Assembly: GCF_001707885.1 (NCBI RefSeq)
Contig: NZ_MASS01000014.1
Location: 24,360-88,359 of the forward strand
Reading direction: 5' to 3'
Source of the DNA: Desulfosporosinus cupriresistens
GTDB lineage: Bacteria > Bacillota > Desulfitobacteriia > Desulfitobacteriales > Desulfitobacteriaceae
Length of the DNA stretch: 64,000 bases
Positions 25,406-34,605 of the stretch are shown here, piece after piece. The first letter of the stretch is position 1. The number at the start of each line of letters is the position of its first letter. A model generated the notes under the pieces. It saw only the letters and a program-made list of their open reading frames with translations, did not search any database and had not been told where the DNA came from. Position numbers and translations under genes: made by a program.

Positions 25406-26980
25406 GTGCCCAGTTGGTTAAAAATGATTAAAGAACTCACTATTCGCCCTAAGGTACAGCAGGTACGAAAATCTCCCGAGTATTCTTTTGACGAGGATAT
25501 GAATAAGCCTTTATCAGGGCAAACAGTGAAGGAAATCTTATCGAAGAGTAGCGATGTTGTATTCCGGGAATTTTTCCTCCAAGGAAAAGAGCGTATTCCT
25601 TGTATGCTAACAGCAGTCGATGGGCTGGTGGATAAAAATCAACTTGATTTCTTTGTTTTAAAGACACTGATGGTGGATTTGGCAGGACATCCCGAAATGG
25701 CCCAACTGACAATAGCAAATGTCGTTGATAAAACACTCCAGAGTATTCTTCCAGGCCTTGAATTTAGAAAAGTTTCTAAAATGGGAGAAGCAATTAATGC
25801 GATTTTGTCCGGAGATGCGGTTATTTTCTTCGGAGAGTCTAAAGAAGCGCTCGTTTTTGGGGCCAGAGGGTGGGCTAATTCTGGCATTAATGAACCCGTC
25901 GCGGAATCGGTGATCAAAGGGCCGCATGAAGGATTTACAGAGACGCTCCGAATTAATACTTCTCTATTGCGGCGCAAGATTAAACACCCATCTTTACGTT
26001 TAATTTCTTTAAAAATAGGTGATTTAACGAATACTGATCTTGTGGTTGCCTATATGGATAAAATCGCAAGTCCGGATATTGTTTCAGAGGTTCTGAGGAG
26101 ATTGAGCAGGATTAAAATGGATGGGGTTATAGGGAATGGATATATTGAAGAAATGATTGAAGATTCTCCCTATTCTCCCTTTCCACAGATTGCCTATACA
26201 GAGCGCCCAGATGTCTTAGCAGGAAAGCTTCTCGAAGGGAAAGTAGGTATTATTCTTGATGGAACCCCTATTGTATTAGTGCTACCAGCAATTCTAACTC
26301 AGTTTTTAAATGTGAATGAAGATTACTACCAACGAGCCATGACAGCAATTCTTTTTCGTTTTGTTCGTTATGTTGGCGCAATGGTTGCCGTCTTGGCCCC
26401 TAGCGTCTATATTGCAGTTACGACGTTTCATCAGGAAATTATACCGACAGATCTCTTGATGAGTATATCGGCAGGTCGTCAAGGAGTGCCTTTTCCGGCC
26501 CTATTAGAGGCCTTAATTATGACAGTTGTTTTAGAAATATTACAAGAAGCGGGGCTCCGTTTACCAAAACCGATTGGACAGACAATTGGTATTGTCGGAG
26601 CACTTATCATGGGAGATGCGGCAGTGAAGGCCAGTTTGGTGAGTCCTTTGATGGTTATCGTCATTGGTATTACAGCTGTAGCAAGCTATGCTATCCCCTA
26701 CTACGATTTAAGTCTGGCCGTTCGGCTCACTCGCTTTCCATTAATGATTCTAGCAGGAATTCTTGGTTTTTTTGGAGTATCTGTCGGTCTTTATGCAGGC
26801 TTAATTCATCTCCTAAGTCTCCGTTCTTTTGGAGTGCCGTATACTAGCCCGTTTGCCCCGTTGCGAATCCGAGCTTTATTGCAAGATACGTTTGTACGGG
26901 CACCATGGTGGGCAATGAAACGTCGTCCTCAACTTCTAGATGTTGACGAGCCCAAATCAGGAGGGAAAGGTAAAGGGTAA
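25406..26980 (+). CDS. gerAA: Spore germination protein, GerA family A subunit
   Basis: Inner-spore-membrane subunit of a germinant receptor, forming the likely ion channel with B and C subunits. 524 residues: a soluble N-terminal half (about 1-285), then several membrane helices starting near GIILDGTPIVLVLPAILTQF, with conserved PFPALLEALIMTVVLEILQEAG and GIVGALIMGDAAVKASLVSP. The C-terminus is Lys/Gly rich. GTG start with AAGGAGGGG close upstream. First gene of a three-gene ger operon. A possible sigma-G promoter (TGAAGA at 25334, CATAATC at 25356, 16-base spacer) lies upstream; weak. Confidence 0.93.
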   Translation: MPSWLKMIKELTIRPKVQQVRKSPEYSFDEDMNKPLSGQTVKEILSKSSDVVFREFFLQGKERIPCMLTAVDGLVDKNQLDFFVLKTLMVDLAGHPEMAQLTIANVVDKTLQSILPGLEFRKVSKMGEAINAILSGDAVIFFGESKEALVFGARGWANSGINEPVAESVIKGPHEGFTETLRINTSLLRRKIKHPSLRLISLKIGDLTNTDLVVAYMDKIASPDIVSEVLRRLSRIKMDGVIGNGYIEEMIEDSPYSPFPQIAYTERPDVLAGKLLEGKVGIILDGTPIVLVLPAILTQFLNVNEDYYQRAMTAILFRFVRYVGAMVAVLAPSVYIAVTTFHQEIIPTDLLMSISAGRQGVPFPALLEALIMTVVLEILQEAGLRLPKPIGQTIGIVGALIMGDAAVKASLVSPLMVIVIGITAVASYAIPYYDLSLAVRLTRFPLMILAGILGFFGVSVGLYAGLIHLLSLRSFGVPYTSPFAPLRIRALLQDTFVRAPWWAMKRRPQLLDVDEPKSGGKGKG

Positions 26981-26981
26981 C

Positions 26982-28076
26982 ATGGAAAGAATCTCTCCGC
27001 ACCAATTCATGATTTTAGGGTCAGCCGTCCTCCTGGGTACAACGTTTCTTCCAATAGCGTCATTGGTTACCGGAGTCAGTGGCAGAGACGGCTGGATGAC
27101 TGTTTTGCCGGGATTCGCCGTGGCAATACCTTACGCTTTAATGGTCTTTTCCCTTCTATTCCAATATCCAAGCAAAAATTTGTTGCAGATTTCAGAAATA
27201 CTTTTTGGCAAATGGATCGGTAAAATTATTGGCATTATATATATTTTAATTACGGGTTATTTTGGTGGTTTGTTACTGGCTCAAGCGGGGGATATTTATG
27301 AGCGTTCCGTAATGCCCTTAACTCCCATCGGGTTGTTTTACTTAGGCGGAGTATTACTTGTATTTTATTTGGTTAATTCTGGAATCGAAGTATTTGCGCG
27401 CTTTTCTGAGGTAATCTTTCCAGGAATCGTGATTGCGCTAATTTTGAATCTTAGTCTTTCTATACCGCGGGTTGAACAGGGGGAACTTCTGCCTATTTTA
27501 AGCGAGGGATTAGGACCGCTTTTTGAAGGGGGGGTCAAAGTTTCCCCATTTGCAATGGAATATATTCTTTTTTTAGGAGGACTCCTTACCTTTCTGCCTA
27601 CCGGTAGGAAAGAGCTTGGACAATTAAAGACAGGCGTCTGGCGAGCTGTTTTCTTGGTAGGAATTTTAAACATGTTAGTTGTCCTAATGCAAATTCTCAT
27701 CTTTGGACCCACGGAAACAATTCGAATGACTTATGGTTTACTTGTATTAGGGAAGATGGTGGAAATTAGTCGGACAGTTGCTGGCGTTGAGTCCTTATTT
27801 TTAGGTGTTTGGTTTGGCTCACTAGTCATCAAGGTCAGCGCCTTTTTCTTCACAGTGACTTGGGGCTTAGAAACTGTTTTTAACTTGAAAGGATTGAAAT
27901 GGAATGTCGCAATTTCTGTGGTATTCATGGGGATTGCTTTCGGGTTTGTAAGGGGAGCTTCTTTATTAGTTGAAATTGGGTTCATTGATAATTACCTCAT
28001 TTTGCCGTTTACATCTGTTTGGATACTTACCCTTTGGGGAGTCTCGCGTTGGAAGAAGGGAGCAGGTGTTCAATGA
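26982..28076 (+). CDS. gerAB: Spore germination protein, GerB family (endospore permease)
   Basis: 364-residue integral membrane protein with about ten hydrophobic segments, the amino-acid/polyamine transporter-like germinant-binding subunit. Begins MERISPHQFMILGSAVLLGTTFL, a typical GerAB N-terminus, and contains NSGIEVFARFSEVIFPGIV. The ATG at 26982 lies one base past the gerAA stop; an upstream in-frame frame inside gerAA is rejected. Overlaps gerAC by ATGA. Confidence 0.92.
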   Translation: MERISPHQFMILGSAVLLGTTFLPIASLVTGVSGRDGWMTVLPGFAVAIPYALMVFSLLFQYPSKNLLQISEILFGKWIGKIIGIIYILITGYFGGLLLAQAGDIYERSVMPLTPIGLFYLGGVLLVFYLVNSGIEVFARFSEVIFPGIVIALILNLSLSIPRVEQGELLPILSEGLGPLFEGGVKVSPFAMEYILFLGGLLTFLPTGRKELGQLKTGVWRAVFLVGILNMLVVLMQILIFGPTETIRMTYGLLVLGKMVEISRTVAGVESLFLGVWFGSLVIKVSAFFFTVTWGLETVFNLKGLKWNVAISVVFMGIAFGFVRGASLLVEIGFIDNYLILPFTSVWILTLWGVSRWKKGAGVQ

Positions 28077-29278
28077 AAAGTAAAAGAAACGCAAAACGTA
28101 ATCTAGGGCTAATATTGAGCCTGATTATCTGTCTGTTGTCTTTATCGGGATGCTGGGGAAAGACGGAAGTCGAGGAATTGGCTCCCCTCATTGGGGTAGG
28201 CTTGGATCTGGGGAAAAAACCAGGGACTTATCTGATTACTCAACAATTAGCAAGGCCGAAACAAGGTGGGACAACTGCGGCAGAAGTTGAAGACCGGACA
28301 TTTAGTATTGAGGCCTCGAGCGCCAGAGAAGCGTATGAGGAGGTTTATAAAATCTCAAATCGCATTCCGTTTATGGGTTCCTTGAAGGTGATTGTTATTG
28401 GTGAGGATGCCGCAAAAGCTGGGTTCAATGATATCTTGGATTTTACTCAACGTTATTCTGAATTTCGTCGGACAATGTTCTTGGTTTTAGTCAAAGGAAA
28501 AGCGCAAAGTTTCTTGAATTTGAAATTGCGCAACGGACAACTGCCTGCCATGAGTATAAAAAATCACATGGAGCAAGGGGAAAACTTATCGACGTTTCCG
28601 ACAGTTCGTTTAGGACATTATCTTACCGTTTTAGGGACAAAAATTACGGCCCCAATTATCCCGGTAGTTAGCAGTCTAAAGTCAGGAGAAGGAGGTATTG
28701 AATACAAAGATGGAAAGGAGGGTGAAGAGATACATATCCAAGGTGCGGGGGTTTTAAAAGGAGATCGTCTGGTCGATTTTCTTACGGATAAAGAAACTAA
28801 AGGGTATATGTGGCTTGAGAACAATGTTGTACATCGCTTAATTAACACGGTAGGTATGGGAGAAAGTGAGGTTAACTTTGGAGGGCAAGTCCTGAAATCA
28901 ACAACAAAGTATAAAGTAAAAGATAATAATGGAACAAAAGTGTTTCAATATCAGATCAAAGCAAGCATTACGGTTGATGAAGTTATGGGTTTAAAGAAAC
29001 AGCTTTCAGAAGCGGAATGGATAGATCTCATGAAAGTGGCAGAAAAGAGTTTTGCTAAAGAGATCGAGGAAGAATGTATGCTTTCTCTTAAGAAACAAAG
29101 AGAATTGGGACTTGACTTTTTAGGAATTGGCCGACACATCGAACAGAAAAATTCTGCGTATTGGAAGACAGTGAAAGAGCAGTGGCAGGAGAAGATTGTG
29201 GATTTCCCAATATCGCTAGATGTGCAAGTCACAATACATCATGCGGGAATGTCAAGCAGCAATGCGATGACTAATTAA
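28073..29278 (+). CDS. gerAC: Spore germination lipoprotein, GerC family
   Basis: 401-residue lipoprotein: signal segment LILSLIICLLSLSGC with lipobox LSGC, then the GerC-family sequence KTEVEELAPLIGVGLDLGKK, EASSAREAYEEVYKISNR, and AGVLKGDRLVDFL. Length is normal. ATG 28073 overlaps the gerAB stop (ATGA), showing translational coupling. Completes an A-B-C receptor set inserted between nifJ and gin. Confidence 0.93.
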   Translation: MKSKRNAKRNLGLILSLIICLLSLSGCWGKTEVEELAPLIGVGLDLGKKPGTYLITQQLARPKQGGTTAAEVEDRTFSIEASSAREAYEEVYKISNRIPFMGSLKVIVIGEDAAKAGFNDILDFTQRYSEFRRTMFLVLVKGKAQSFLNLKLRNGQLPAMSIKNHMEQGENLSTFPTVRLGHYLTVLGTKITAPIIPVVSSLKSGEGGIEYKDGKEGEEIHIQGAGVLKGDRLVDFLTDKETKGYMWLENNVVHRLINTVGMGESEVNFGGQVLKSTTKYKVKDNNGTKVFQYQIKASITVDEVMGLKKQLSEAEWIDLMKVAEKSFAKEIEEECMLSLKKQRELGLDFLGIGRHIEQKNSAYWKTVKEQWQEKIVDFPISLDVQVTIHHAGMSSSNAMTN

Positions 29279-29328
29279 AATGGAGAGAGGTAAGACTAGG
29301 AGTAGAAGTAAATAGGGGGAATATCAAG

Positions 29329-29592
29329 ATGATTAAGACGATCAATACACAGTTGCCAAGCCCTACAGAGATTGATGGAAAAATTAATGCTCAGGAAATT
29401 GTTCTGAACGAGGGAAAAGTTCTGCCAGTGTGTTATCGCTGTGCACAGGTTCCTAAAAATGGGCTATATGATGGGTTTCGGGTAGAGGGGATGTTTTTCT
29501 GTTCAGATTGTCAGCACGAGCTGTTCACCGCTGAACAAGACTCTCCCGAATATCAAGAATTTTTATGTTTAGTTAAAGGGCTTCTTTTTTAA
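29329..29592 (+). CDS. gin: Anti-sigma-G factor Gin (CsfB)
   Basis: Small zinc protein that holds sigma-G (and in B. subtilis sigma-E) inactive at the wrong stage or in the wrong compartment. 87 residues with the family pattern CYRCAQVPKNGLYDGFRVEG followed by FFCSDCQHEL, giving two CxxC knuckles. GGGGGAATATCAAG upstream provides the ribosome binding site. Its position before yaaO matches csfB in B. subtilis. Confidence 0.9.
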   Translation: MIKTINTQLPSPTEIDGKINAQEIVLNEGKVLPVCYRCAQVPKNGLYDGFRVEGMFFCSDCQHELFTAEQDSPEYQEFLCLVKGLLF

Positions 29593-29747
29593 TTTAAGTT
29601 TTCGACTTTGAGCCTATTTATAGTCTCATACATGTTATTTAGTAATTGATGGACAGGGGGATCTTTAAATATAAACTATGCCCCCAAACTCCTATAATGT
29701 ATCACATTGGATAAACCCGGGATGTTAGATATATCGCGGGTTAACCA

Positions 29748-31271
29748 ATGTGGATGAAAAATTTCCTAACTTATGATAAAATGGATGGAATACCATGTGT
29801 AGACTATATTATTAGCGTGGCAGATCAGGTGAATGGGGGTTCATTGGTGGGTGATCTTGGAGAGGGATTGAGTCGTTATCAAAAACAAGGATTTTGCTCT
29901 TTCCATACTCCTGGCCATAAAGGTCGACAGGAGTTTTTTAATGGCATAGATTTTTTAGGTTTTGACTTAACCGAGCTTCCGGGACTCGATATGCTTCATT
30001 CACCAAGTGGGATAATTGCTGAGGCACAAAGACAGGCGGCGGGTATCTTCGGGGCGGAGGAAACATTTTTCCTTATTAATGGGGGAACGGTCGGAAATCA
30101 AGCAATGTTTCTCGCTTTAGAGGACACAGCAGATAAACGTGTTGTCGTGGAGAGAAGTTCCCATCGTTCCGTTATGTCGGCATTGGTCTTAAGCGGATTG
30201 AAACCAGACTATGTTATGCCTACAATTCATCCGGATTTTAACCTTCCATTAGGGCTAAACTTAGAGAAGCAACAGATTCCTTGGCAAACGGTTTCTGCTT
30301 GTCATGTCACGTATCCCAGTTATTATGGAACAGCCTTTGAGTTAAACCAACTATTAGATGAAAGAATGCGTTTGGGGTTTAGTACACCGATTCTTGTTGA
30401 TCAAGCACACGGGTCGCATTTTCTGGGGCCGCTATTTCCCCCAAGTGCTTTAACGCTTGGCGCAGATCTTGTCTTACATAGTTGTCATAAAACGTTAAGT
30501 GCTTTGACTCAGTCAGCTATGCTGCATGTTCAAGGGCATAGAGTCTCTCGTAGCCATTTAAGGCAAAGTCTTGAACTCCTGCAATCCTCAAGCCCGAGTT
30601 ATTTACTTCTGGCCTCGTTGGAACGGGCCGGAGAATTTGCTCTGGATTTTGAACGTTGGAGGTGTCTTAAAGAAGAAGTTGAAGTGTTACATCGAAAAGT
30701 GGAGAACCGCCTCCGTATTCTCTCTGAAAAAGATGTTGGGTCTTATGGTATTGATAAGGTAGATTGGTCAAAAATTTTGATTAATACGTCAGGGTTGGGT
30801 GTTTCTGCCCCTCGCTGTGTGGAATATCTGAGAGAAGGTTACGGTATTGAACCAGAGTTATGGGATGAGGAAAACATTCTCTTCATGTTAGGAATCGGGA
30901 ACATGCCGGAGGATATCCGATGGCTCACGAAGGGGTTAGAAAGTTTAGTAAGTTTTGCTCATTCGGTTCATTCTGCTGAATCAAGAGAGCGAATGGGAAA
31001 CGATAAGTTTATAATTCCACCTTTGCCTCATTTGGTGCTTTCTCCACGGGACGCTTTTTTTGCACATAAACGTCAAATCCCTCTTCAGGAAAGTTTAGGT
31101 CATATTGTTGGAGAAACGATCTCACTTTATCCACCGGGGATTCCGGTCATTGTGATGGGTGAACAAATGACCCACGAAGTGCTGAGTACGCTACTCGCTG
31201 TGAGAGAGGGGCGATGGCAAGGTTGGGACGGTTTTGCAAGCCAAACAATTTGGGTTGTAGAGGAGGGGTAA
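29748..31271 (+). CDS. Orn/Lys/Arg decarboxylase family protein (YaaO-like)
   Basis: PLP-dependent fold-type I enzyme related to arginine and lysine decarboxylases. Motifs: CSFHTPGHKGRQEFF, INGGTVGNQAMF, LVDQAHGSHFLGPLFP, the PLP lysine in HSCHKTLSALTQSAMLH, and C-terminal VGETISLYPPGIPVIVMGE. About 475-507 residues, near the short Gram-positive form. The drawn ATG lacks a ribosome binding site; TTG 29844 or GTG 29847, behind GGGGG, would place FHTPGHKG near residue 20 as in relatives and may be the true start. True substrate unknown. Confidence 0.87.
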   Translation: MWMKNFLTYDKMDGIPCVDYIISVADQVNGGSLVGDLGEGLSRYQKQGFCSFHTPGHKGRQEFFNGIDFLGFDLTELPGLDMLHSPSGIIAEAQRQAAGIFGAEETFFLINGGTVGNQAMFLALEDTADKRVVVERSSHRSVMSALVLSGLKPDYVMPTIHPDFNLPLGLNLEKQQIPWQTVSACHVTYPSYYGTAFELNQLLDERMRLGFSTPILVDQAHGSHFLGPLFPPSALTLGADLVLHSCHKTLSALTQSAMLHVQGHRVSRSHLRQSLELLQSSSPSYLLLASLERAGEFALDFERWRCLKEEVEVLHRKVENRLRILSEKDVGSYGIDKVDWSKILINTSGLGVSAPRCVEYLREGYGIEPELWDEENILFMLGIGNMPEDIRWLTKGLESLVSFAHSVHSAESRERMGNDKFIIPPLPHLVLSPRDAFFAHKRQIPLQESLGHIVGETISLYPPGIPVIVMGEQMTHEVLSTLLAVREGRWQGWDGFASQTIWVVEEG

Positions 31272-31274
31272 AGG

Positions 31275-31604
31275 GTGAAGATGGTGATTGCGATTGTTCA
31301 GGACAAAGATGTCGGTGGACTTCTGCAATGTGTGACACGAGAGGGATTGCGGGCAACGCGTCTGGCAAGTTCGGGGGGGTTTCTGCGTTCGGGTAATACG
31401 ACGTTGCTCTTTGGGGTTGAGGAGCAACGATTAGAAGGCCTCCTATCGATGATCCGCGAGACCTGTCACCAACGTGAGGAGATCTTGACGCAGGCCCAGC
31501 CTATCATGGGGCCAGTGGATACCCATATTCCTTTTCCGATAGAAGTCCCAGTCGGTGGAGCTACAGTATTTGTTTTGGATGTTGAACAGTTTTTTAAGGT
31601 GTGA
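31275..31604 (+). CDS. darA: Cyclic-di-AMP receptor DarA (PstA, YaaQ)
   Basis: PII-like trimeric protein that binds c-di-AMP. 109 residues with KMVIAIVQDKDVGGLL, the ligand-loop motif ASSGGFLRSGNTTLLFGVE, and C-terminal PVGGATVFVLDVEQF, all closely like the B. subtilis protein. GTG start three bases after yaaO; GAGGGG is upstream. In B. subtilis tmk separates these genes and yaaR follows; both are missing here. The output partner of DarA is still unclear in the field. Confidence 0.94.
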   Translation: MKMVIAIVQDKDVGGLLQCVTREGLRATRLASSGGFLRSGNTTLLFGVEEQRLEGLLSMIRETCHQREEILTQAQPIMGPVDTHIPFPIEVPVGGATVFVLDVEQFFKV

Positions 31605-31608
31605 CGAT

Positions 31609-32487
31609 ATGAATCTACAGTTAGCACTTTTAGAAAAGGCGGCACGTGAAAACCGATTAGCACATCTCTTACTGTTTCATGGAGGAAGTGCTTTGCATCA
31701 GAGGAAGGTGGCTCTACGGTTAGCGCAGACTTTAAACTGTAGTCAGCCTTCAGCGGAGGGGCCGTGCAGGAGTTGTTCAGCTTGTCGTAAGATTCTCAGC
31801 GGAAACCATCCGGATGTTTTATGGTTAAAACCGCTTAAAACGACGATCGGGATTGAGCAGGTCCTTACTTGGCAAGAAAAGGTATACCGTAAGCATTATG
31901 AGGGAAACTATAAAGTTTCTATAATTGAGCATGCTGATTCAGTGACGCTGCCAGCTGCAAATGCACTGTTAAAGGTCATTGAAGAACCCCCGGAACGGAC
32001 GATTATTATTTTAAGTGCCGAAAATGCGGAAGGAATTTTGCCCACAATACAGAGTCGTGCACAGCTTGTTTATTTTCCTAATCTTTCCGAAGAAAATTGG
32101 CTGACGGGATTAGGAGAAGTGGATCAACAAGAAGCTATTCAGGCTTTTCGTTTAAGTGGGAAAAATCAGAATCTAGCGACTGCTATTCTTGAGCAGGGTG
32201 TACCCATGGTGCAAGAATGGGTCGAGAAGTTTCGAACTGCGATAGAAGAAAGAGATTTCCTTCAACTCTTTTCTCTTTTCCCGATTGATAAGAATCAAGC
32301 CGTTCTTTATTTGCAAGTCATGGCAGTACAGACACAAGAGGGTATTCAAAAAGGTACTATTCGTCCTTTTGAGCTTTTGGCGATCGGAAAAGCTACAGAT
32401 GTACTACGACAACAAGTAAATCCGAGACTTGTGATTGAAGTGTTAGCATTAGAATTATTTCAACAAGGAGGGGCTCTCTGTGATTGA
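31609..32487 (+). CDS. holB: DNA polymerase III subunit delta'
   Basis: Clamp-loader subunit. 292 residues, AAA+ fold related to DnaX: HLLLFHGGS in place of a full Walker A (as usual for delta'), zinc cysteines (C..CRSCSAC), NHPDVLWLKP, DSVTLPAANALLKVIEEPPE and SRAQLVYF near the SRC position. ATG 31609 is four bases after the darA stop; an upstream in-frame start inside darA is rejected. It overlaps ricT by 8 bases. Confidence 0.93.
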   Translation: MNLQLALLEKAARENRLAHLLLFHGGSALHQRKVALRLAQTLNCSQPSAEGPCRSCSACRKILSGNHPDVLWLKPLKTTIGIEQVLTWQEKVYRKHYEGNYKVSIIEHADSVTLPAANALLKVIEEPPERTIIILSAENAEGILPTIQSRAQLVYFPNLSEENWLTGLGEVDQQEAIQAFRLSGKNQNLATAILEQGVPMVQEWVEKFRTAIEERDFLQLFSLFPIDKNQAVLYLQVMAVQTQEGIQKGTIRPFELLAIGKATDVLRQQVNPRLVIEVLALELFQQGGALCD

Positions 32488-33292
32488 GGTTGTAGGCGTT
32501 CGCTTTAAACACGCTGGGAAAATATATTATTTCTCTCCGGGAGACCTTACACTTGCTGCATCTGATAAGGTAATTGTTGAAACAGCAAGGGGTATTGAAT
32601 TTGGGGAATTGGTCATTTCCCCTCGTCAAGTTGCTGACGAAGAAGTGGTTCTACCATTGAAACAGGTCATGCGTAAGGCAACAACGGCGGATGAACAGTT
32701 TGTAGAACAAAATAAAACTAAAGAAAAAGAAGCTTTTCAAATCTGTTTAAAGAAAATTTCAGAACATCAGTTGCCAATGAAATTGGTTGATGTCGAATAC
32801 ACGTTTGATGGAAATAAGATTATCTTTTCTTTTACGGCAGAGGGACGAGTTGACTTCAGAGAATTGGTGAAGGATTTAGCGGCAATATTTAGGACGCGGA
32901 TAGAGCTCCGTCAAATTGGAGTACGTGACGAAGCCAAAATGCTCGGGGGAGTCGGTTCTTGCGGACGAATTCTTTGTTGTACTTCCTTCTTAGGAGACTT
33001 TGAGCCAGTTTCGATAAGAATGGCTAAAGATCAAAAACTCTCGCTTAATCCAACTAAGATTTCCGGAATTTGTGGTCGACTCATGTGTTGCCTTAAGTAT
33101 GAAAATGGTTGTTACAAATCTGAAGATAAGGAGCATTGCGCACGTCATAACGCTCAAGATGGGGAAAAGATGCTTGAAGCTTCGGATGACCTGAACCCTC
33201 GTGCGGAAAGCGCCTTCTCGGCTAAACCCGACGGGAAAGTGCAACGCAATAGGAAAGGGGAAAAGCCCAAAGGAAAGAGTGAGAGAGTATGA
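32480..33292 (+). CDS. ricT: PSP1-domain protein RicT (YaaT), Ric complex subunit
   Basis: Component of the RicA-RicF-RicT complex, which carries Fe-S clusters and affects RNase Y-dependent mRNA maturation and Spo0A phosphorelay in B. subtilis. 270 residues: PSP1 domain with [45 protein letters not shown], then cysteines CGRILCC and [15 protein letters not shown]. The C-terminal 40 residues are Lys/Arg/Glu rich. GTG start overlaps holB with AAGGAGGGG upstream. RicA and RicF are not in the window. Confidence 0.94.
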   Translation: MIEVVGVRFKHAGKIYYFSPGDLTLAASDKVIVETARGIEFGELVISPRQVADEEVVLPLKQVMRKATTADEQFVEQNKTKEKEAFQICLKKISEHQLPMKLVDVEYTFDGNKIIFSFTAEGRVDFRELVKDLAAIFRTRIELRQIGVRDEAKMLGGVGSCGRILCCTSFLGDFEPVSIRMAKDQKLSLNPTKISGICGRLMCCLKYENGCYKSEDKEHCARHNAQDGEKMLEASDDLNPRAESAFSAKPDGKVQRNRKGEKPKGKSERV

Positions 33293-33594
33293 GTCAGTTG
33301 ACCCAGGCCCTTACAGAAGTGGAAGAAAAGTTGCGTTCTCTTCTCGAAGAGGTTAATCGTTTAAAGCCTTATGTTCAAGCGTTGGAGGAAGAAAACATAA
33401 AGTTAAAACGGGAATGGACCCTTCCCGAAAAAGAAACTGAACGTGTTATAGCCAATGCTGAACACATTCAAGGCGTCGCCCATGATAATCTTGAGCGCCT
33501 GTATCAAGAAGGCTTCCATGTCTGCCACCTGCATTTTGGGCAACCGCTAGAAGGGGATTGCCTGTTCTGTATGGGCTTTTTGAGGAAAGATTAA
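33289..33594 (+). CDS. yabA: Replication initiation control protein YabA
   Basis: Negative regulator of initiation that binds DnaA and DnaN. 101 residues: N-terminal coiled coil (about 5-50) for tetramerisation and a C-terminal zinc domain, here [20 protein letters not shown]. Shorter than the B. subtilis protein, mainly in the linker. The start overlaps the ricT stop (ATGA). Confidence 0.93.
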   Translation: MSQLTQALTEVEEKLRSLLEEVNRLKPYVQALEEENIKLKREWTLPEKETERVIANAEHIQGVAHDNLERLYQEGFHVCHLHFGQPLEGDCLFCMGFLRKD

Positions 33595-33633
33595 TTAACC
33601 ATGAGAATCTTCGAAGAACAAGGAGTCAAAAGT

Positions 33634-34464
33634 ATGTTGGCTAAAGGTACGTTGTATGTATGTGCAACGCCGATTGGAAATTTGGGTGATATCACAGTGC
33701 GAGTATTGGATACGTTGCGGGAAGTTGACTTGATCGCGGCTGAGGATACACGGCATTCTCGAAAGCTTATGCAACACTACCAGATTACTACCCATATGAC
33801 CAGTTATCACGAGCATAACGAAAAGAAGAAATCCCTTGAATTGGTGGAGAAACTGAAAAACGGTCTAACGATCGCGCTTATTTCTGATGCGGGGTTACCA
33901 GGGATTTCAGATCCGGGATGCGAAGTAATTCGTCTTTGCCTTGCAGAGAATATTCCGGTCGATGTTTTGCCGGGACCTAATGCAGCACTTACGGCTTTAG
34001 TGTTATCGGGAATGCCGACAGAGCATTTTGCTTTTCACGGATTTTTGCCTGCTACAACTGGAGCAAGGAGAAAAGACCTTGAGAAACTGGCTAATCTTCC
34101 TCAGACGCAGATTTTTTATGAGGCCCCTCATCGTTTAGTAGCGACTTTACAAGGAATTTCAGAGTGTTTTGGGGAACGGGATGTGGCGGTTGTACGCGAG
34201 TTGACAAAATTACATCAGCAGGTGCATAAAGGAACCGTCTTAGAGTTAAAAGAAGCCTTTGAGATCACAGCACCAAGAGGAGAGTGCTGTATCGTTATTG
34301 CACCGTATATTCCTTCTAAGCCAGTTGGAGGGCCTGAAGAATGGTGCCAAGAAGTCAAAGAAGGAATTAGCCGAGGGTTGAGTAAGAAAGATGCCATGAA
34401 AGAAGTTGCGAAGCACTATGGGGTAAAAAAGTCAGAGGTTTACCAAGCGTTCCTGGATGACTAA
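33634..34464 (+). CDS. rsmI: 16S rRNA (cytidine-1402-2'-O)-methyltransferase RsmI
   Basis: SAM-dependent tetrapyrrole-methylase fold enzyme that modifies C1402 in the ribosomal P site. 276 residues: GTLYVCATPIGNLGDIT, AAEDTRHSRKLM, ISDAGLPGISDPG, and FYEAPHRL with RELTKLHQ. ATG 33634 has AGGAG 8 bases upstream and matches the family N-terminus; ATG 33601 has no such site. The B. subtilis order yabA-yazA-yabC is kept except that yazA is absent. Confidence 0.95.
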   Translation: MLAKGTLYVCATPIGNLGDITVRVLDTLREVDLIAAEDTRHSRKLMQHYQITTHMTSYHEHNEKKKSLELVEKLKNGLTIALISDAGLPGISDPGCEVIRLCLAENIPVDVLPGPNAALTALVLSGMPTEHFAFHGFLPATTGARRKDLEKLANLPQTQIFYEAPHRLVATLQGISECFGERDVAVVRELTKLHQQVHKGTVLELKEAFEITAPRGECCIVIAPYIPSKPVGGPEEWCQEVKEGISRGLSKKDAMKEVAKHYGVKKSEVYQAFLDD

Positions 34465-34493
34465 CAGGGGGTGGAGATCAGAGGCCAGAGATA

Positions 34494-34520
34494 TAAAAAA
34501 GAAGGCCTTAGAGGCCTTCA
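34494..34520 (-). terminator. Intrinsic terminator of abrB
   Basis: GAAGGCC-TTAGA-GGCCTTC; on the minus strand it is followed by TTTTTTAT. It lies 86 bases past the abrB stop. Confidence 0.75.
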
Positions 34521-34570
34521 AAGTTAAATTGATCAATGGATCTGACAGTCCGTGCGGATTCTTTCTATGT

Positions 34571-34597
34571 AAGTAAGTAAGTAAGTAAGTAAGTAGT
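34571..34597. repeat. Tetranucleotide tandem repeat (GTAA)6
   Basis: Six GTAA units plus GTA. It lies in the abrB 3' untranslated region, between its stop codon and its terminator. Confidence 0.9.
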
Positions 34598-34605
34598 TTA
34601 AAGAA

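Noticed and set aside
25639..25977. 112- and 89-codon minus-strand frames in gerAA
   Set aside because: Overlap a clear GerA family protein; composition is typical of antisense frames.
31147..31663. Minus-strand frames across the yaaO-darA-holB junction
   Set aside because: Antisense shadows of well-supported genes, rich in Pro/Ser/His and with no start signals.
34571..34597. Possible CRISPR-like array
   Set aside because: A simple 4-base microsatellite without spacers. No direct repeat array with spacers is present in the window.
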